A stretch of 64,000 nt of DNA from JALQUL01 sp964556425 (GTDB lineage Bacteria; Pseudomonadota; Gammaproteobacteria; Burkholderiales; Burkholderiaceae_C): contig CAZKWC010000006.1 in the NCBI GenBank assembly GCA_964556425.1, forward strand, positions 1 through 64,000, given 5' to 3'. The position numbers and the translations under genes are program-made. Under the pieces are notes generated by a model. It did not search any database and was not told where the DNA came from. It saw nothing but the letters and a program-made list of their open reading frames with translations. Of the stretch, positions 27,660 through 36,104 are shown one piece after another (position 1 is the stretch's first letter; each line of letters starts with the position of its first letter).

Positions 27660-28544
27660 ATGTCGAGCGAAAATTTAACAGTTGCCGATTCAATTGCGCA
27701 TACAGGTTTAAGTCGAAGAAAAGCTTTACAAACAGTGAGTCTAGGTTTGGGAGTGGGTTATTCATTGGCGGCTGCACCATTAGCTGCACAAACAGCTATT
27801 AAAACCTCCACTGAGGGTTTAACAACTGGAATGGTCACTATTGATATCAATGGTGTGAAGTTATCGGCTTACAGGGCTGCACCAGCAGGGAAAACCAATT
27901 TACCAGTTGTTTTAGTCATTCAAGAAATTTTTGGTTTGCATGAGTACATCACCGATGTTGCTAATCGATTTGCTCAGCAAGGTTATATGGCAATTGCTCC
28001 TGATTTATTCGAGCGCCAAGGCGATCCAATTCAGTACGCAGAAATGGCTAAATTAATTGCCGAAGTGGTCTCAAAAGTTCCAGATGAGCAAGTGATTAAA
28101 GACCTAGATGCAACAGTGGCTTGGGCTGGTAAAAATGGTGGTGATGTATCTAGAGTGGCTATTACTGGCTTTTGCTGGGGGGGTAGAATTACCTGGTTGT
28201 ATGCAGCGCATGCTAAAATTAAAGCAGGTGTGGCTTGGTATGGTCGCTTAGTCGGTGCGACTAACGCTATGAATCCTAGCCATCCAATTGATAAAGTGGC
28301 CCAACTGAATGCCCCTGTGTTGGGCCTTTATGGTGGTAAGGATACTGGAATTCCATTAGATACAGTCGAGAAAATGAAACTCGCTTTGGCTAATGGTAGC
28401 CCAGCAGCAAAGCAAGCAGAATTTGTGATTTATCCCGATGCACCCCATGCTTTTCATGCCGACTACAGGCCTAGTTACAGAGAAGAAGCGGCCAAAGACG
28501 GCTTTGCAAAATGTTTGGCATGGTTTAAAAAACACGGTGTCTGA
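27660..28544 (+). CDS. Dienelactone hydrolase family protein with Tat-type signal
   Basis: Alpha/beta hydrolase that probably opens lactone or ester substrates in the periplasm. 294 residues from an ATG with AAGGAG 6 bases upstream. The leader has a twin arginine (S18-R19-R20-K21) followed by a hydrophobic stretch ending near PLAAQ. The catalytic set is visible: nucleophile Cys in GFCWGGR, Asp in GGKDTGIP and His in DAPHAFHADY. True dienelactone hydrolases are cytoplasmic and shorter, so the actual substrate is uncertain. Confidence 0.87.
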   Translation: MSSENLTVADSIAHTGLSRRKALQTVSLGLGVGYSLAAAPLAAQTAIKTSTEGLTTGMVTIDINGVKLSAYRAAPAGKTNLPVVLVIQEIFGLHEYITDVANRFAQQGYMAIAPDLFERQGDPIQYAEMAKLIAEVVSKVPDEQVIKDLDATVAWAGKNGGDVSRVAITGFCWGGRITWLYAAHAKIKAGVAWYGRLVGATNAMNPSHPIDKVAQLNAPVLGLYGGKDTGIPLDTVEKMKLALANGSPAAKQAEFVIYPDAPHAFHADYRPSYREEAAKDGFAKCLAWFKKHGV

Positions 28545-28643
28545 GGTTTTTTTAAAGCTTTCACTTTTGTGTCATTTTGTTAGAAACAGCACTATAAGTG
28601 CCAGCTGCATAGTTGAAACCTTTTAAGTAGAATTGATGACTGA

Positions 28644-28675
28644 AAAGACTGATGCGAATGTATCAGTCTTTTTTT
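28644..28675 (+). terminator. Intrinsic terminator after the dienelactone hydrolase gene
   Basis: A 10-bp stem (AAAGACTGAT, 28644-28653, with 28662-28671) and a T run. Confidence 0.75.
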
Positions 28676-28738
28676 GACACCTCTTTTTTTATCCTAGAAG
28701 TATGAGTTAATATTTGTAGCTTCTATTTTGGGAATCTT

Positions 28739-29548
28739 ATGATTTTAATTGCGATTATTTTGGGTACTTTATTGGCTGGTGTAGGTAGTGTCTGGCTGTC
28801 TGCGGCGCTCAGCTATAGAATTGTTGAGAAACATACCAACCATATGCTTAGTTTTGCTGCAGGGGCATTATTGGCCACCGCATTGTTACATTTATTACCC
28901 GAGTCGCTTCAATCTGAGCAAGATGCCCACACATTACTAACTGTGTTTTTAGTGGGGGTGATTTTTTTCTTCTTATTAGATAAAGCACAATTATGGCATC
29001 ATGGGCATGAGCATGGACATGATCATGGTAGCCACGCTCATCATCATAACTCACATAGTCATACTGATTTAAATCCTAAGGATACTACCTCTAGCTCTGG
29101 AGCGTGGTCCATTTTAACGGGCGATGCCGTGCATTGTTTTGGTGATGGTATTTTAATTGCATCAGCATTTATGGCTGATTTTAAATTAGGAGTTTTGGCT
29201 GCTATTTCGGTTTTGGTTCATGAAACACCCCATCATATGGGAGATTTATTGGTTTTGAGATCGGCTAAAAACAGCCGTCAAACAGCTTTGTTAAAAGTCA
29301 GCTTGTCTGGTGCTGTAACAGTGATAGGTGGGGTTTTAGGTTTTTATTTATTAGAAACCATAGATGCATTACAACCCTTTATTTTGGTACTGGCCTCTAG
29401 TAGTTTTATATATGTTGCCCTAGCTGATTTAATTCCACAATTACAAAAAAAATTACCGATTAATGAAACCATCATTCAAATAATTTGGTTGTTCTCGGGT
29501 ATTGCTTTGGTACATATTATTAGTTTATTAGGTGGCCATAGCCATTAA
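28739..29548 (+). CDS. ZIP family divalent metal transporter
   Basis: Inner-membrane carrier of zinc or related metals. 269 residues with about eight hydrophobic segments. The long His-rich cytoplasmic loop (about residues 87-108) and the metal-site helices with FGDGILIASAF and LVHETPHHMGDLLVL are ZIP hallmarks. The second helix motif HETPHH is close to the usual HExPHE. It is a single gene; no metal-regulator site was recognised. Confidence 0.9.
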   Translation: MILIAIILGTLLAGVGSVWLSAALSYRIVEKHTNHMLSFAAGALLATALLHLLPESLQSEQDAHTLLTVFLVGVIFFFLLDKAQLWHHGHEHGHDHGSHAHHHNSHSHTDLNPKDTTSSSGAWSILTGDAVHCFGDGILIASAFMADFKLGVLAAISVLVHETPHHMGDLLVLRSAKNSRQTALLKVSLSGAVTVIGGVLGFYLLETIDALQPFILVLASSSFIYVALADLIPQLQKKLPINETIIQIIWLFSGIALVHIISLLGGHSH

Positions 29549-29630
29549 GGAAACTACAGTCAATCTAGATTTTAGAACTAAGTTATTTAGTTCAAATCTT
29601 GTTATGCGTACAAGCTTTTAAGTGCTATTG

Positions 29631-30287
29631 TTAAGCTGCTAACGCATCAAGTTGTGCAAAAATGTCGGACATTTTGCCACTTATAAAAACACCATTTTTA
29701 TGGTTAGGTTTTGGCGAGAATTGCCGCACGACCGAGCTTGAAGCAACTGCTTGGTTGCTTGGTGTTTGCTGGTCTGACTTATTGGGGTAAGCAAGCACTT
29801 TTTTATCTTGAAATATAGGGCCGTTATAAACTTTTAAAAACAGCAAATTGGATTTTTTAGTGGGTTTAACTAAAGGATTCAAGTCAAGGGTTTGATCTAC
29901 CTGTAGGGTGTCTTTGTCTTGAGCTAAAGTTAGAGCCTGCTCTAGTGTCTGCCTAGGGCCTCGAGTTGGATCTGCTGGCTCTTGATGCATAGTAGTTAAA
30001 GGATTACTCGAACTATTGAAACGAAGTTCTGAATGTTCATGTAGATGCGCTTTCTCATCTGGGGACGGAGTGACACTATTGATGGTTTTTTCAGTGATGC
30101 CTTTTATTAAAGTGAGCTTGAAATTAGTTTCATTGGCTTGTATATTTTGGGGTTTTATACACACTAAAACAGGAGTGGATTTGGCAAAAAATTGACGAAA
30201 CCAGCCAAGAATTAAGTTGGATATTTTTAAACCAGCTCGATTAACTTGAGTTTGAGTGTAACAAAGACGGTAAATATGACGGCTCAT
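29631..30287 (-). CDS. Unknown protein in the lexA transcript
   Basis: 218 residues; I do not recognise a family. The N-terminus is basic with a short amphipathic or hydrophobic stretch (about 20-48). The middle (60-150) is polar and looks disordered. The C-terminus (FISGKMSDIFAQLDALAA) could be a helix. AAGGAAA precedes the ATG at good spacing, so it is very likely translated. It starts 117 bases after lexA on the same strand with no terminator between them. In Pseudomonas the gene after lexA is the division inhibitor sulA, but I see no SulA motif here. Confidence 0.6.
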   Translation of the reverse strand: MSRHIYRLCYTQTQVNRAGLKISNLILGWFRQFFAKSTPVLVCIKPQNIQANETNFKLTLIKGITEKTINSVTPSPDEKAHLHEHSELRFNSSSNPLTTMHQEPADPTRGPRQTLEQALTLAQDKDTLQVDQTLDLNPLVKPTKKSNLLFLKVYNGPIFQDKKVLAYPNKSDQQTPSNQAVASSSVVRQFSPKPNHKNGVFISGKMSDIFAQLDALAA

Positions 30288-30404
30288 GATAATTTCCTTT
30301 TTGAAATTAAAAAATAAATTTTGCCAATATTGCTGAATTTGAAATCAAAACACAAAATAACCAAGCAATAGCAAAAAAATATCCAATAAATTGGCTTTAT
30401 GTTG

Positions 30405-31088
30405 TTACATAAAAAATGTATTACGAATTAAACCTACGGCTAAACCTTCGATTTCGAAAGGGTCGCCAGGTTTGACAGTGATGATTTGGAAGTCGGGGTT
30501 TTCAGGAATGAGTTCTATGGTGTTACCAGTGCGTTTAAAACGTTTAACGGTAACTTCTTCTCCAATACGGGCCACAACAATTTGCCCATTTTTTGCGTCT
30601 TTAGTGGCTTGCACAGCAAGCAAGTCGCCATCCATAATGCCAGCATCTTTCATGCTCATACCCCTTACTTTTAATAAATAGTCGGGTTGAGATGAAAATA
30701 AATTGCTTTCTACACAATAACTTTGTTCTACATGTTCTGCCGCTAAAATAGGTGCACCCGCAGCCACACGGCCAACCAATGGGATGTTAATTTGTTGAAT
30801 GCGTTCGTTGAGTTCTTGAATACTAGAGGCTACTTTGTTAACTGTAGTTTGAATTTTTTCTATTTTGACTCTAATACCACGAGAAGTACCTGTGAGTAAT
30901 TCTATGGCTCCTTTGCGAGCCAATGCACGCAAGTGTGCTTCAGAGGCATTGGGCGATTTAAACTGGAATTGAGTTGCGATTTCTGCACGCGTAGGAGGAA
31001 AACCATGGGTGTTGAGCATACTGCTAATATAGTCAAGAATTTCCCTTTGCCTTGGGGTGAGTTTAATGGCTTGCGTGATATCTTTCAT
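30405..31088 (-). CDS. lexA: LexA repressor
   Basis: SOS repressor that cleaves itself when RecA is active. 227 residues. The winged helix contains LTPRQREILDYI and HGFPPTRAEIATQFQFKSPNASEAHLRAL. The cleavage site is A110-G111 in GRVAAGAP. The catalytic pair is S145 (in RGMSMKD) and K182, with the same 37-residue spacing as in E. coli. I chose the ATG at 31088 because the product then starts like other LexA; the longer upstream frame is A+T-rich leader. Confidence 0.96.
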   Translation of the reverse strand: MKDITQAIKLTPRQREILDYISSMLNTHGFPPTRAEIATQFQFKSPNASEAHLRALARKGAIELLTGTSRGIRVKIEKIQTTVNKVASSIQELNERIQQINIPLVGRVAAGAPILAAEHVEQSYCVESNLFSSQPDYLLKVRGMSMKDAGIMDGDLLAVQATKDAKNGQIVVARIGEEVTVKRFKRTGNTIELIPENPDFQIITVKPGDPFEIEGLAVGLIRNTFFM

Positions 31089-31260
31089 GATGGCAACTTT
31101 ATGTAAAGGAAAACAAATTAATAGCAGAAAAGACAATTCAAAAAACAATGAAAAAAATGTTGAATTTTTAAAAATTACGCTTTTGTTTTTATTAAAAATA
31201 TATTTTTGAGTAAAAAATATAATGAAATAATTAATAAACCCCAAAAAAGCTATTTTTTAA

Positions 31261-31276
31261 CTGTTTTTTCATCCAG
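31261..31276. promoter_or_regulatory. LexA box 1
   Basis: CTGTTTTTTCATCCAG matches CTG-N10-CAG. It lies in the divergent region between lexA and the asparaginase gene, about 170 bases upstream of the lexA start codon. Confidence 0.65.
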
Positions 31277-31279
31277 TGT

Positions 31280-31295
31280 CTGTATTTTTAACCAG
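31280..31295. promoter_or_regulatory. LexA box 2
   Basis: CTGTATTTTTAACCAG again matches CTG-N10-CAG, 3 bases after the first box. It ends 11 bases before the asparaginase start codon, so bound LexA could also affect that gene. Confidence 0.6.
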
Positions 31296-31306
31296 TTTTT
31301 ATTTCT

Positions 31307-32299
31307 ATGCAAGTGAAAAATCAAAAAAGCATCAAAAAAGTTGTTATTTTAGGAATGGGCGGCACTATTGCGGGCCTCGCTCAAGATACAACTGACAACG
31401 TTAATTACCAAGCTGGTCAAGTTTCTGTAGCAGACTTATTAGCCGGATTGGGGGCTGGCTTTGTTGAAAGTTTGCAAAATAATGCCGTCGAACTAGTGAC
31501 TGAACAAGTTGCCCAATTAGACAGTAAAGACATGAGTTTTGTAGTCTGGCAACAGTTGCTACAACGGCTTGATTTTTACAATAATCAGCCCGATGTGATG
31601 GGGGTAGTCATTACCCACGGCACCGATACCCTAGAAGAAACGGCTTATTTTTTACATCGCACAATAAGTGCCAATAAACCGATTGTTTTAACATGTGCCA
31701 TGCGACCTGCATCGGCTATGAATCCTGATGGTCCACAAAATATGCGTGATGCTATTTTAATGGCCCAACACTCATTGGCAAATTGCGTGATGGTAGTGTG
31801 TGATGGAGCAGTGCATAGTGCACAAGATGTGCAAAAAGATCATCCCTACCGAACCAATGCTTTTTCTAGCCGTGACAATGGCGTATTAGCTTGGATAGAA
31901 GAAGGGCATATTAGGCAGCTTAGAGCATGGCCCACATCACAAGCAATACTGCACAGGGCCACCCAACAAATTCTTGACGGTAATTCGCAAATGAATTGGC
32001 CTAGAGTTGAAATAGTGATGAATTATGCAGCTTGTGATGGCGCAGTGGTGCAGGCCTTATTAGCGCAAAAAATGAACTTGGCTGGCTTAATAGTGGCAGG
32101 GACTGGTAATGGTACCCTATCGAATGATTTAGCTCTACAGCTTGATTTAGCAATAGCCCAAGGAATACGAGTAGGCCTTTGTTCTAGATGTGCTTTAGGT
32201 CAAGTGGTCGGCCATCAAAAACAAGCCGAATATGAGGTGATAGAGCTATCTTTTACTAAAGCGAGAGTGGAGTTAATTTTGCAAATATTAAATGCATAA
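31307..32299 (+). CDS. L-asparaginase family protein
   Basis: Hydrolyses asparagine to aspartate and ammonia. 330 residues without a signal peptide, so cytoplasmic. The first active-site Thr is in MGGTIAG (T20). The second Thr-Asp pair is T106-D107 in THGTDTLEETAYF. AMRPASAMNPDGPQN follows, as in the family. No ribosome site is obvious, and tandem LexA boxes sit directly upstream. A terminator (32480-32526) lies well downstream. Confidence 0.92.
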   Translation: MQVKNQKSIKKVVILGMGGTIAGLAQDTTDNVNYQAGQVSVADLLAGLGAGFVESLQNNAVELVTEQVAQLDSKDMSFVVWQQLLQRLDFYNNQPDVMGVVITHGTDTLEETAYFLHRTISANKPIVLTCAMRPASAMNPDGPQNMRDAILMAQHSLANCVMVVCDGAVHSAQDVQKDHPYRTNAFSSRDNGVLAWIEEGHIRQLRAWPTSQAILHRATQQILDGNSQMNWPRVEIVMNYAACDGAVVQALLAQKMNLAGLIVAGTGNGTLSNDLALQLDLAIAQGIRVGLCSRCALGQVVGHQKQAEYEVIELSFTKARVELILQILNA

Positions 32300-32479
32300 C
32301 TAGCCTTTACTACACCGCTTTTGGCGGACTATTTTGAAGTTTTTTGTCTTTTTTAGCCATAACAAGAGCTATGGCTAAAGTTAAATCCAAAGCTGAAGCC
32401 AGAAAAAACCACCTAATAGTCCACTTACATCTGCACTCAACTAGTAGGCAGCAGCTGAGTCAAAAGCTTTTTATTAATT

Positions 32480-32526
32480 TGCCACATTTTTCTTGCTAAA
32501 GGCAAAATTAATGTGGCACTTTTTTT
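32480..32526 (+). terminator. Intrinsic terminator, asparaginase side
   Basis: A 9-bp stem (TGCCACATT, 32480-32488, with AATGTGGCA, 32510-32518), an inner small stem and a T run to 32526. It touches the end of the convergent tusA-like gene. Confidence 0.7.
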
Positions 32527-32752
32527 AGCGTCTTTTCATCCAGTGCCTAATTTCAGGGCCACTTTTTTCTTGTTGAAGTAGGGTGTTACCAGTTTGCCGA
32601 CAAAAATCTTGAAAATCTCTTTCAGAGCTAGGGTCTGTGGCAATGACTTCTAAAATTTGGCCGCTTTGCATACCCGACAAAGCTTTTTTAGCTCTGAGAA
32701 TGGGTAGGGGGCAATTGAGTCCTTTGGCATCCACAATTAAATCGGCATTCAT
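32525..32752 (-). CDS. TusA-family sulfur carrier protein
   Basis: 75 residues, the usual size. It carries the CPxP motif in DAKGLNCPLPILRAKKAL, whose Cys accepts persulfide sulfur, and the later LEVIATDPSSERDFQDFC. Likely a sulfur relay protein for thio-modification of tRNA or similar use; the exact partner cannot be told. It is 22 bases after rsmB on the same strand and probably co-transcribed. Confidence 0.88.
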   Translation of the reverse strand: MNADLIVDAKGLNCPLPILRAKKALSGMQSGQILEVIATDPSSERDFQDFCRQTGNTLLQQEKSGPEIRHWMKRR

Positions 32753-32774
32753 TCCTAATTCACCTTTTTAAAAA

Positions 32775-34133
32775 TTATTTTTTAGTCCAACTAGCAGCAA
32801 AAAAACCATCGGTATGATGCAAATGAGGCCATAGTCTTAAATACAGGCCAGTATTAGGTGTACATAAGTTATGGGCCAATTCGCCAACAGGTTTTGCCAA
32901 CAAAGTCTGCATAGGCAAAGCCTCAAACTCTTGTTTAAATTCCTGGCTAAAGGCTTGTGCTACTTCTTCATTTTCTTGCGGTAATAAACTACAGGTAGCA
33001 TAAATCAAACGTCCACCTGGTTTTAATAATTGGGCAGCACTTCTTAAAATGGCACTTTGAAGTTGCACCATTTGTTCCACTGATTTGGGTTTGACTCGCC
33101 ATTTAAGAGCGGGATTACGCCTTAAAGTACCCAAGCCAGTACAGGGGGCATCTACCAATACTCGGTCCACTTTGCCCCACATTCTTTGAATGCGGGCGTC
33201 TTTTTCGTCATTAATCACCATGGTGTGAATATTATTGAGGCCACTTCTTGCCATGCGTGGTTTAAGTCCTTCCAAGCGATGGGCAGACGTATCAAACGCA
33301 TATAACCTGCCAGTGTTTTTCATCATCGCACCTAGGGCTAAAGTTTTACCTCCGCCTCCAGCACAAAAATCAACCACTGTTTCGCCGCGTTTTGCATCAA
33401 GGGCCAAGGCAAGTAATTGTGAACCTTCATCTTGTACTTCTAATAAACCTTGGTTGAAAATAGGCAGCTGAGACAGGCCTCGTTTTTGCTCTAGTCGTAG
33501 GCCCCAAGGGCTGTAAGGGGTGAGGCTTGCTTCAAGGCCTTGCTCTTTTAACAAATTCAATACTGCAGGTCTTTTGGATTTAAAAGTATTAACTCTTAAA
33601 TCAAGGCTAGCATTTTGATGCAGGCTATTCATAAAACCAATAAAGGTATCAGAGCTAATATCCATGCCCAATTGTTGTTGAATAATTTCAACCAACCACT
33701 CGGGTAAATTATGTTGATATTGAATATCTAAATTTTTGACATCAGTGGCAAGTGACTGACTAAGCCAAGCTTGCTCGGTATCGCTTAAAGCAGCATTTAA
33801 ATAATCACGCCAAACAAATGGGGTGTGATTGGATGATGCATCGGTTTCTGTGTTGACCACCGCATTTTGGGCATCTGCTTGTTGGCCAAATGCATAAGAC
33901 AAAATAGCCAAGCGCCGCGCCATTGGCCCCTCGCCGGTTTGCGCTAAATATTCGAAGAATAATTTTTGTCGCATCACGCCATAAACCACCGAGCTTAAGC
34001 TGGCACGTTCGCGAGAACCACAGCGACCATTCTCGGCAAAATAAGTGCTAATTAAATGATCAAGTGCTTGATCAAATTGAAGCGCTAAACGCGTCAATTC
34101 GGTGGCAGTTTCTAGAAAGACTTTTGGATGCAT
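32775..34133 (-). CDS. rsmB: RsmB/NOP-family RNA cytosine-5 methyltransferase
   Basis: Probably methylates C967 of 16S rRNA. 452 residues. A NusB-like N-terminal region precedes the methyltransferase domain. The AdoMet site is VVDFCAGGGGKTLALGA. The two cysteines of the family are in VDAPCTGLGTLRRNPALKWR and YATCSLLPQENEEV. The N-terminal part is more divergent than in E. coli RsmB, so target C967 is inferred. Confidence 0.87.
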   Translation of the reverse strand: MHPKVFLETATELTRLALQFDQALDHLISTYFAENGRCGSRERASLSSVVYGVMRQKLFFEYLAQTGEGPMARRLAILSYAFGQQADAQNAVVNTETDASSNHTPFVWRDYLNAALSDTEQAWLSQSLATDVKNLDIQYQHNLPEWLVEIIQQQLGMDISSDTFIGFMNSLHQNASLDLRVNTFKSKRPAVLNLLKEQGLEASLTPYSPWGLRLEQKRGLSQLPIFNQGLLEVQDEGSQLLALALDAKRGETVVDFCAGGGGKTLALGAMMKNTGRLYAFDTSAHRLEGLKPRMARSGLNNIHTMVINDEKDARIQRMWGKVDRVLVDAPCTGLGTLRRNPALKWRVKPKSVEQMVQLQSAILRSAAQLLKPGGRLIYATCSLLPQENEEVAQAFSQEFKQEFEALPMQTLLAKPVGELAHNLCTPNTGLYLRLWPHLHHTDGFFAASWTKK

Positions 34134-34298
34134 ATTAAAAAATGAAGTGGTGTTAAGAAAGCTGCCGCTTCAGTTGAAACAAGCAGTCATGATACCTATC
34201 AAAATAGACTCAACCTGTGGTGGCAGGTTTTTGTATAGAATGAAGAAAACGATAAAAACAAGCCATTAATTGGCTAGTGAGGAATCCATACACTTTTT

Positions 34299-34886
34299 TT
34301 AACTAGTGTGGCGAGATAAAATTTGGGCAATCACACGAGGATACAAAAGGTGTTCTTGGGTCAATACTCTGGCAGCTAATTTTTCGGCTGTATCACCTGG
34401 TAAAACTGGAACCATCGCTTGATCAATAATACTGCCAGCATCAAGTTCCTCAATGACCCAGTGCACAGTAGCCCCGGCAAATTTACAACCCATTTGCAAA
34501 GCTCTTTCGTGGGTGTGCAGTCCAGTAAATGCCGGTAACAACGAGGGGTGAATATTAATGATTTTTTCTGGGTATTGTTGGGTAAATGCACCACTTAAAA
34601 TTCGCATAAAACCAGCTAGCACAATAAGGCTAGGTTGATAGATTTGAATCACCTTAGTTAATTCAGTTTCAAAATCAGTGCGATTGGGGTATTTTTTATG
34701 ATCAACGACTTGAGTCTCAATACCAGCAGCTTTGGCAATACTTAAGCCTTTTGCATCTGGCCGATTTGCAATAACGGCCGTAATTTTAGCTTGATATTTT
34801 TGTTCCCAATTTTGTACTTGAGCAGCCTTAATAATGGCAGCCATATTGCTACCAGAGCCCGAAATTAAAATAACAATAGATTGCAT
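34299..34886 (-). CDS. purN: Phosphoribosylglycinamide formyltransferase
   Basis: Third step of purine synthesis: adds a formyl group from 10-formyl-THF. 195 residues. It has ISGSGSNMAAI, LAGFMRILS, the active-site NIHPSLLPAFTGLHTHERAL with Asn and His, and the catalytic Asp in ELDAGSIIDQ. It starts near the 67-bp repeat upstream. The downstream rsmB gene is 165 bases away on the same strand. Confidence 0.95.
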   Translation of the reverse strand: MQSIVILISGSGSNMAAIIKAAQVQNWEQKYQAKITAVIANRPDAKGLSIAKAAGIETQVVDHKKYPNRTDFETELTKVIQIYQPSLIVLAGFMRILSGAFTQQYPEKIINIHPSLLPAFTGLHTHERALQMGCKFAGATVHWVIEELDAGSIIDQAMVPVLPGDTAEKLAARVLTQEHLLYPRVIAQILSRHTS

Positions 34887-35215
34887 ATAAAAAAGTCAAG
34901 ACTAAAAAGTCTATAAAAAGAGAAAGTTTTTGGTTTATTAGTGATTAAGCATACTGCTTAGGGCTTGTACCGCAAAACACTTAACCGCATGAGTGGTACG
35001 GGCTTGGATGGTCATTGATAGTCTATTTGACTGGTTTTTTCACTCATAATAATGAATATGAAAATTAAAATCTTGCTAAAACTGCATTCCTATTGGCACC
35101 ATGCCTGTATGCCTTTGAGTTTTACGGCGGCTTCCAAAAGCTGTGGTTTAATTCTATTTAGTTTTGAATCCTAATTTTTAAACAATCACGGCTCACTACC
35201 AAGGAAGACTTTTAA
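34887..35215. other. Divergent region between purN and surE
   Basis: 329 bases holding copy A of a 67-bp repeated sequence (34974-35040). No gene is seen. Confidence 0.5.
34974..35040. repeat. Copy A of a 67-bp intergenic sequence
   Basis: Aligns without gaps to 47557-47623 with 48 of 67 identical bases by hand count. The first 33 bases (starting AAAACACTTAACCGCATG) match at 28. Both copies end with TGGTTTTTT. Confidence 0.6.
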
Positions 35216-35974
35216 ATGAAAATATTAATTTCCAACGATGATGGTTACCAAGCAGAGGGTATTGTAGCCTTATATCACGCCATGCAAGCCTTAGGTGAGG
35301 TGGAGGTGATTGCTCCGGAGCTCAACAATAGTGCTAAATCCAACGCTTTAACTCTTTCTACCCCTCTTTCGGTTAGAACTGCAGCCAATGGTTTTCGATA
35401 TGTGAATGGCACTCCCGCCGATTGTGTGCATATTGCCTTAACAGGTTTATTAGGTTACAAGCCCGATCTTATTGTTTCAGGGATTAATAACGGGGCCAAT
35501 ATGGGGGACGATACCATTTATTCGGGCACGGTAGGAGCTGCTATGGAAGGCTATTTAATGGGTATTCCTGCGATTGCTTTTTCTCAAGTTAAAAAAGGTT
35601 GGGAGCACCTAGACGCAGCGGCCCTTAGTGCGCAAAAATTAGTGGCCAATATTCGAGATGCCGGCATGATTCAAACTGCGCCTTGGTTGCTTAATGTGAA
35701 TATTCCCAATTTACCCCTTGAGGAATTAAAACCCATCAAAGTGTGCCGATTAGGTCGTCGTCATTCAGCAGAACCCGTATTAAGTCAAGTCAATCCATTT
35801 GGCGAAACCATGTATTGGATTGGGGCTGCTGGGCCAGCCAAAGATGATGCCGATGGCACAGATTTTCATGCTACGATTCAAGGTCATATTTCAATTACGC
35901 CGCTCAAAGTAGATTTAACTGACCACGATCAACTCCCTTTTTGGGGCCAGGCTGCACAAAAGCTAAAAGTCTAA
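35216..35974 (+). CDS. surE: SurE, 5'/3'-nucleotidase
   Basis: Survival protein that dephosphorylates nucleoside monophosphates and polyphosphate. 252 residues, family length. The metal site starts with ISNDDGYQAEGI (D8, D9), then N in NNSAKSNALTLS, VNGTPADCVHIAL and SGINNGANMGDDTIYSGTVGAA. AAGGA precedes the ATG by about 10 bases. The usual neighbours (pcm, rpoS, nlpD) are not next to it. Confidence 0.95.
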   Translation: MKILISNDDGYQAEGIVALYHAMQALGEVEVIAPELNNSAKSNALTLSTPLSVRTAANGFRYVNGTPADCVHIALTGLLGYKPDLIVSGINNGANMGDDTIYSGTVGAAMEGYLMGIPAIAFSQVKKGWEHLDAAALSAQKLVANIRDAGMIQTAPWLLNVNIPNLPLEELKPIKVCRLGRRHSAEPVLSQVNPFGETMYWIGAAGPAKDDADGTDFHATIQGHISITPLKVDLTDHDQLPFWGQAAQKLKV

Positions 35975-36104
35975 ATTCATCAACACCTAATAATTGTTAG
36001 TTGCTTGGTAGCTATTGCTGTCCCCATTTCGACACTAGCTTGAAAGTCTTTATGGTAAAAATCAAACATTGCGAATGTTTTGCATTTTTACCAGGAGTCT
36101 TTTT

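Noticed and set aside
32371..32499. A 42-codon frame starting MAKVKSKAEARKN
   Set aside because: It runs into a terminator stem, has a poorly spaced ribosome site and loses protein-like character after about 12 residues.
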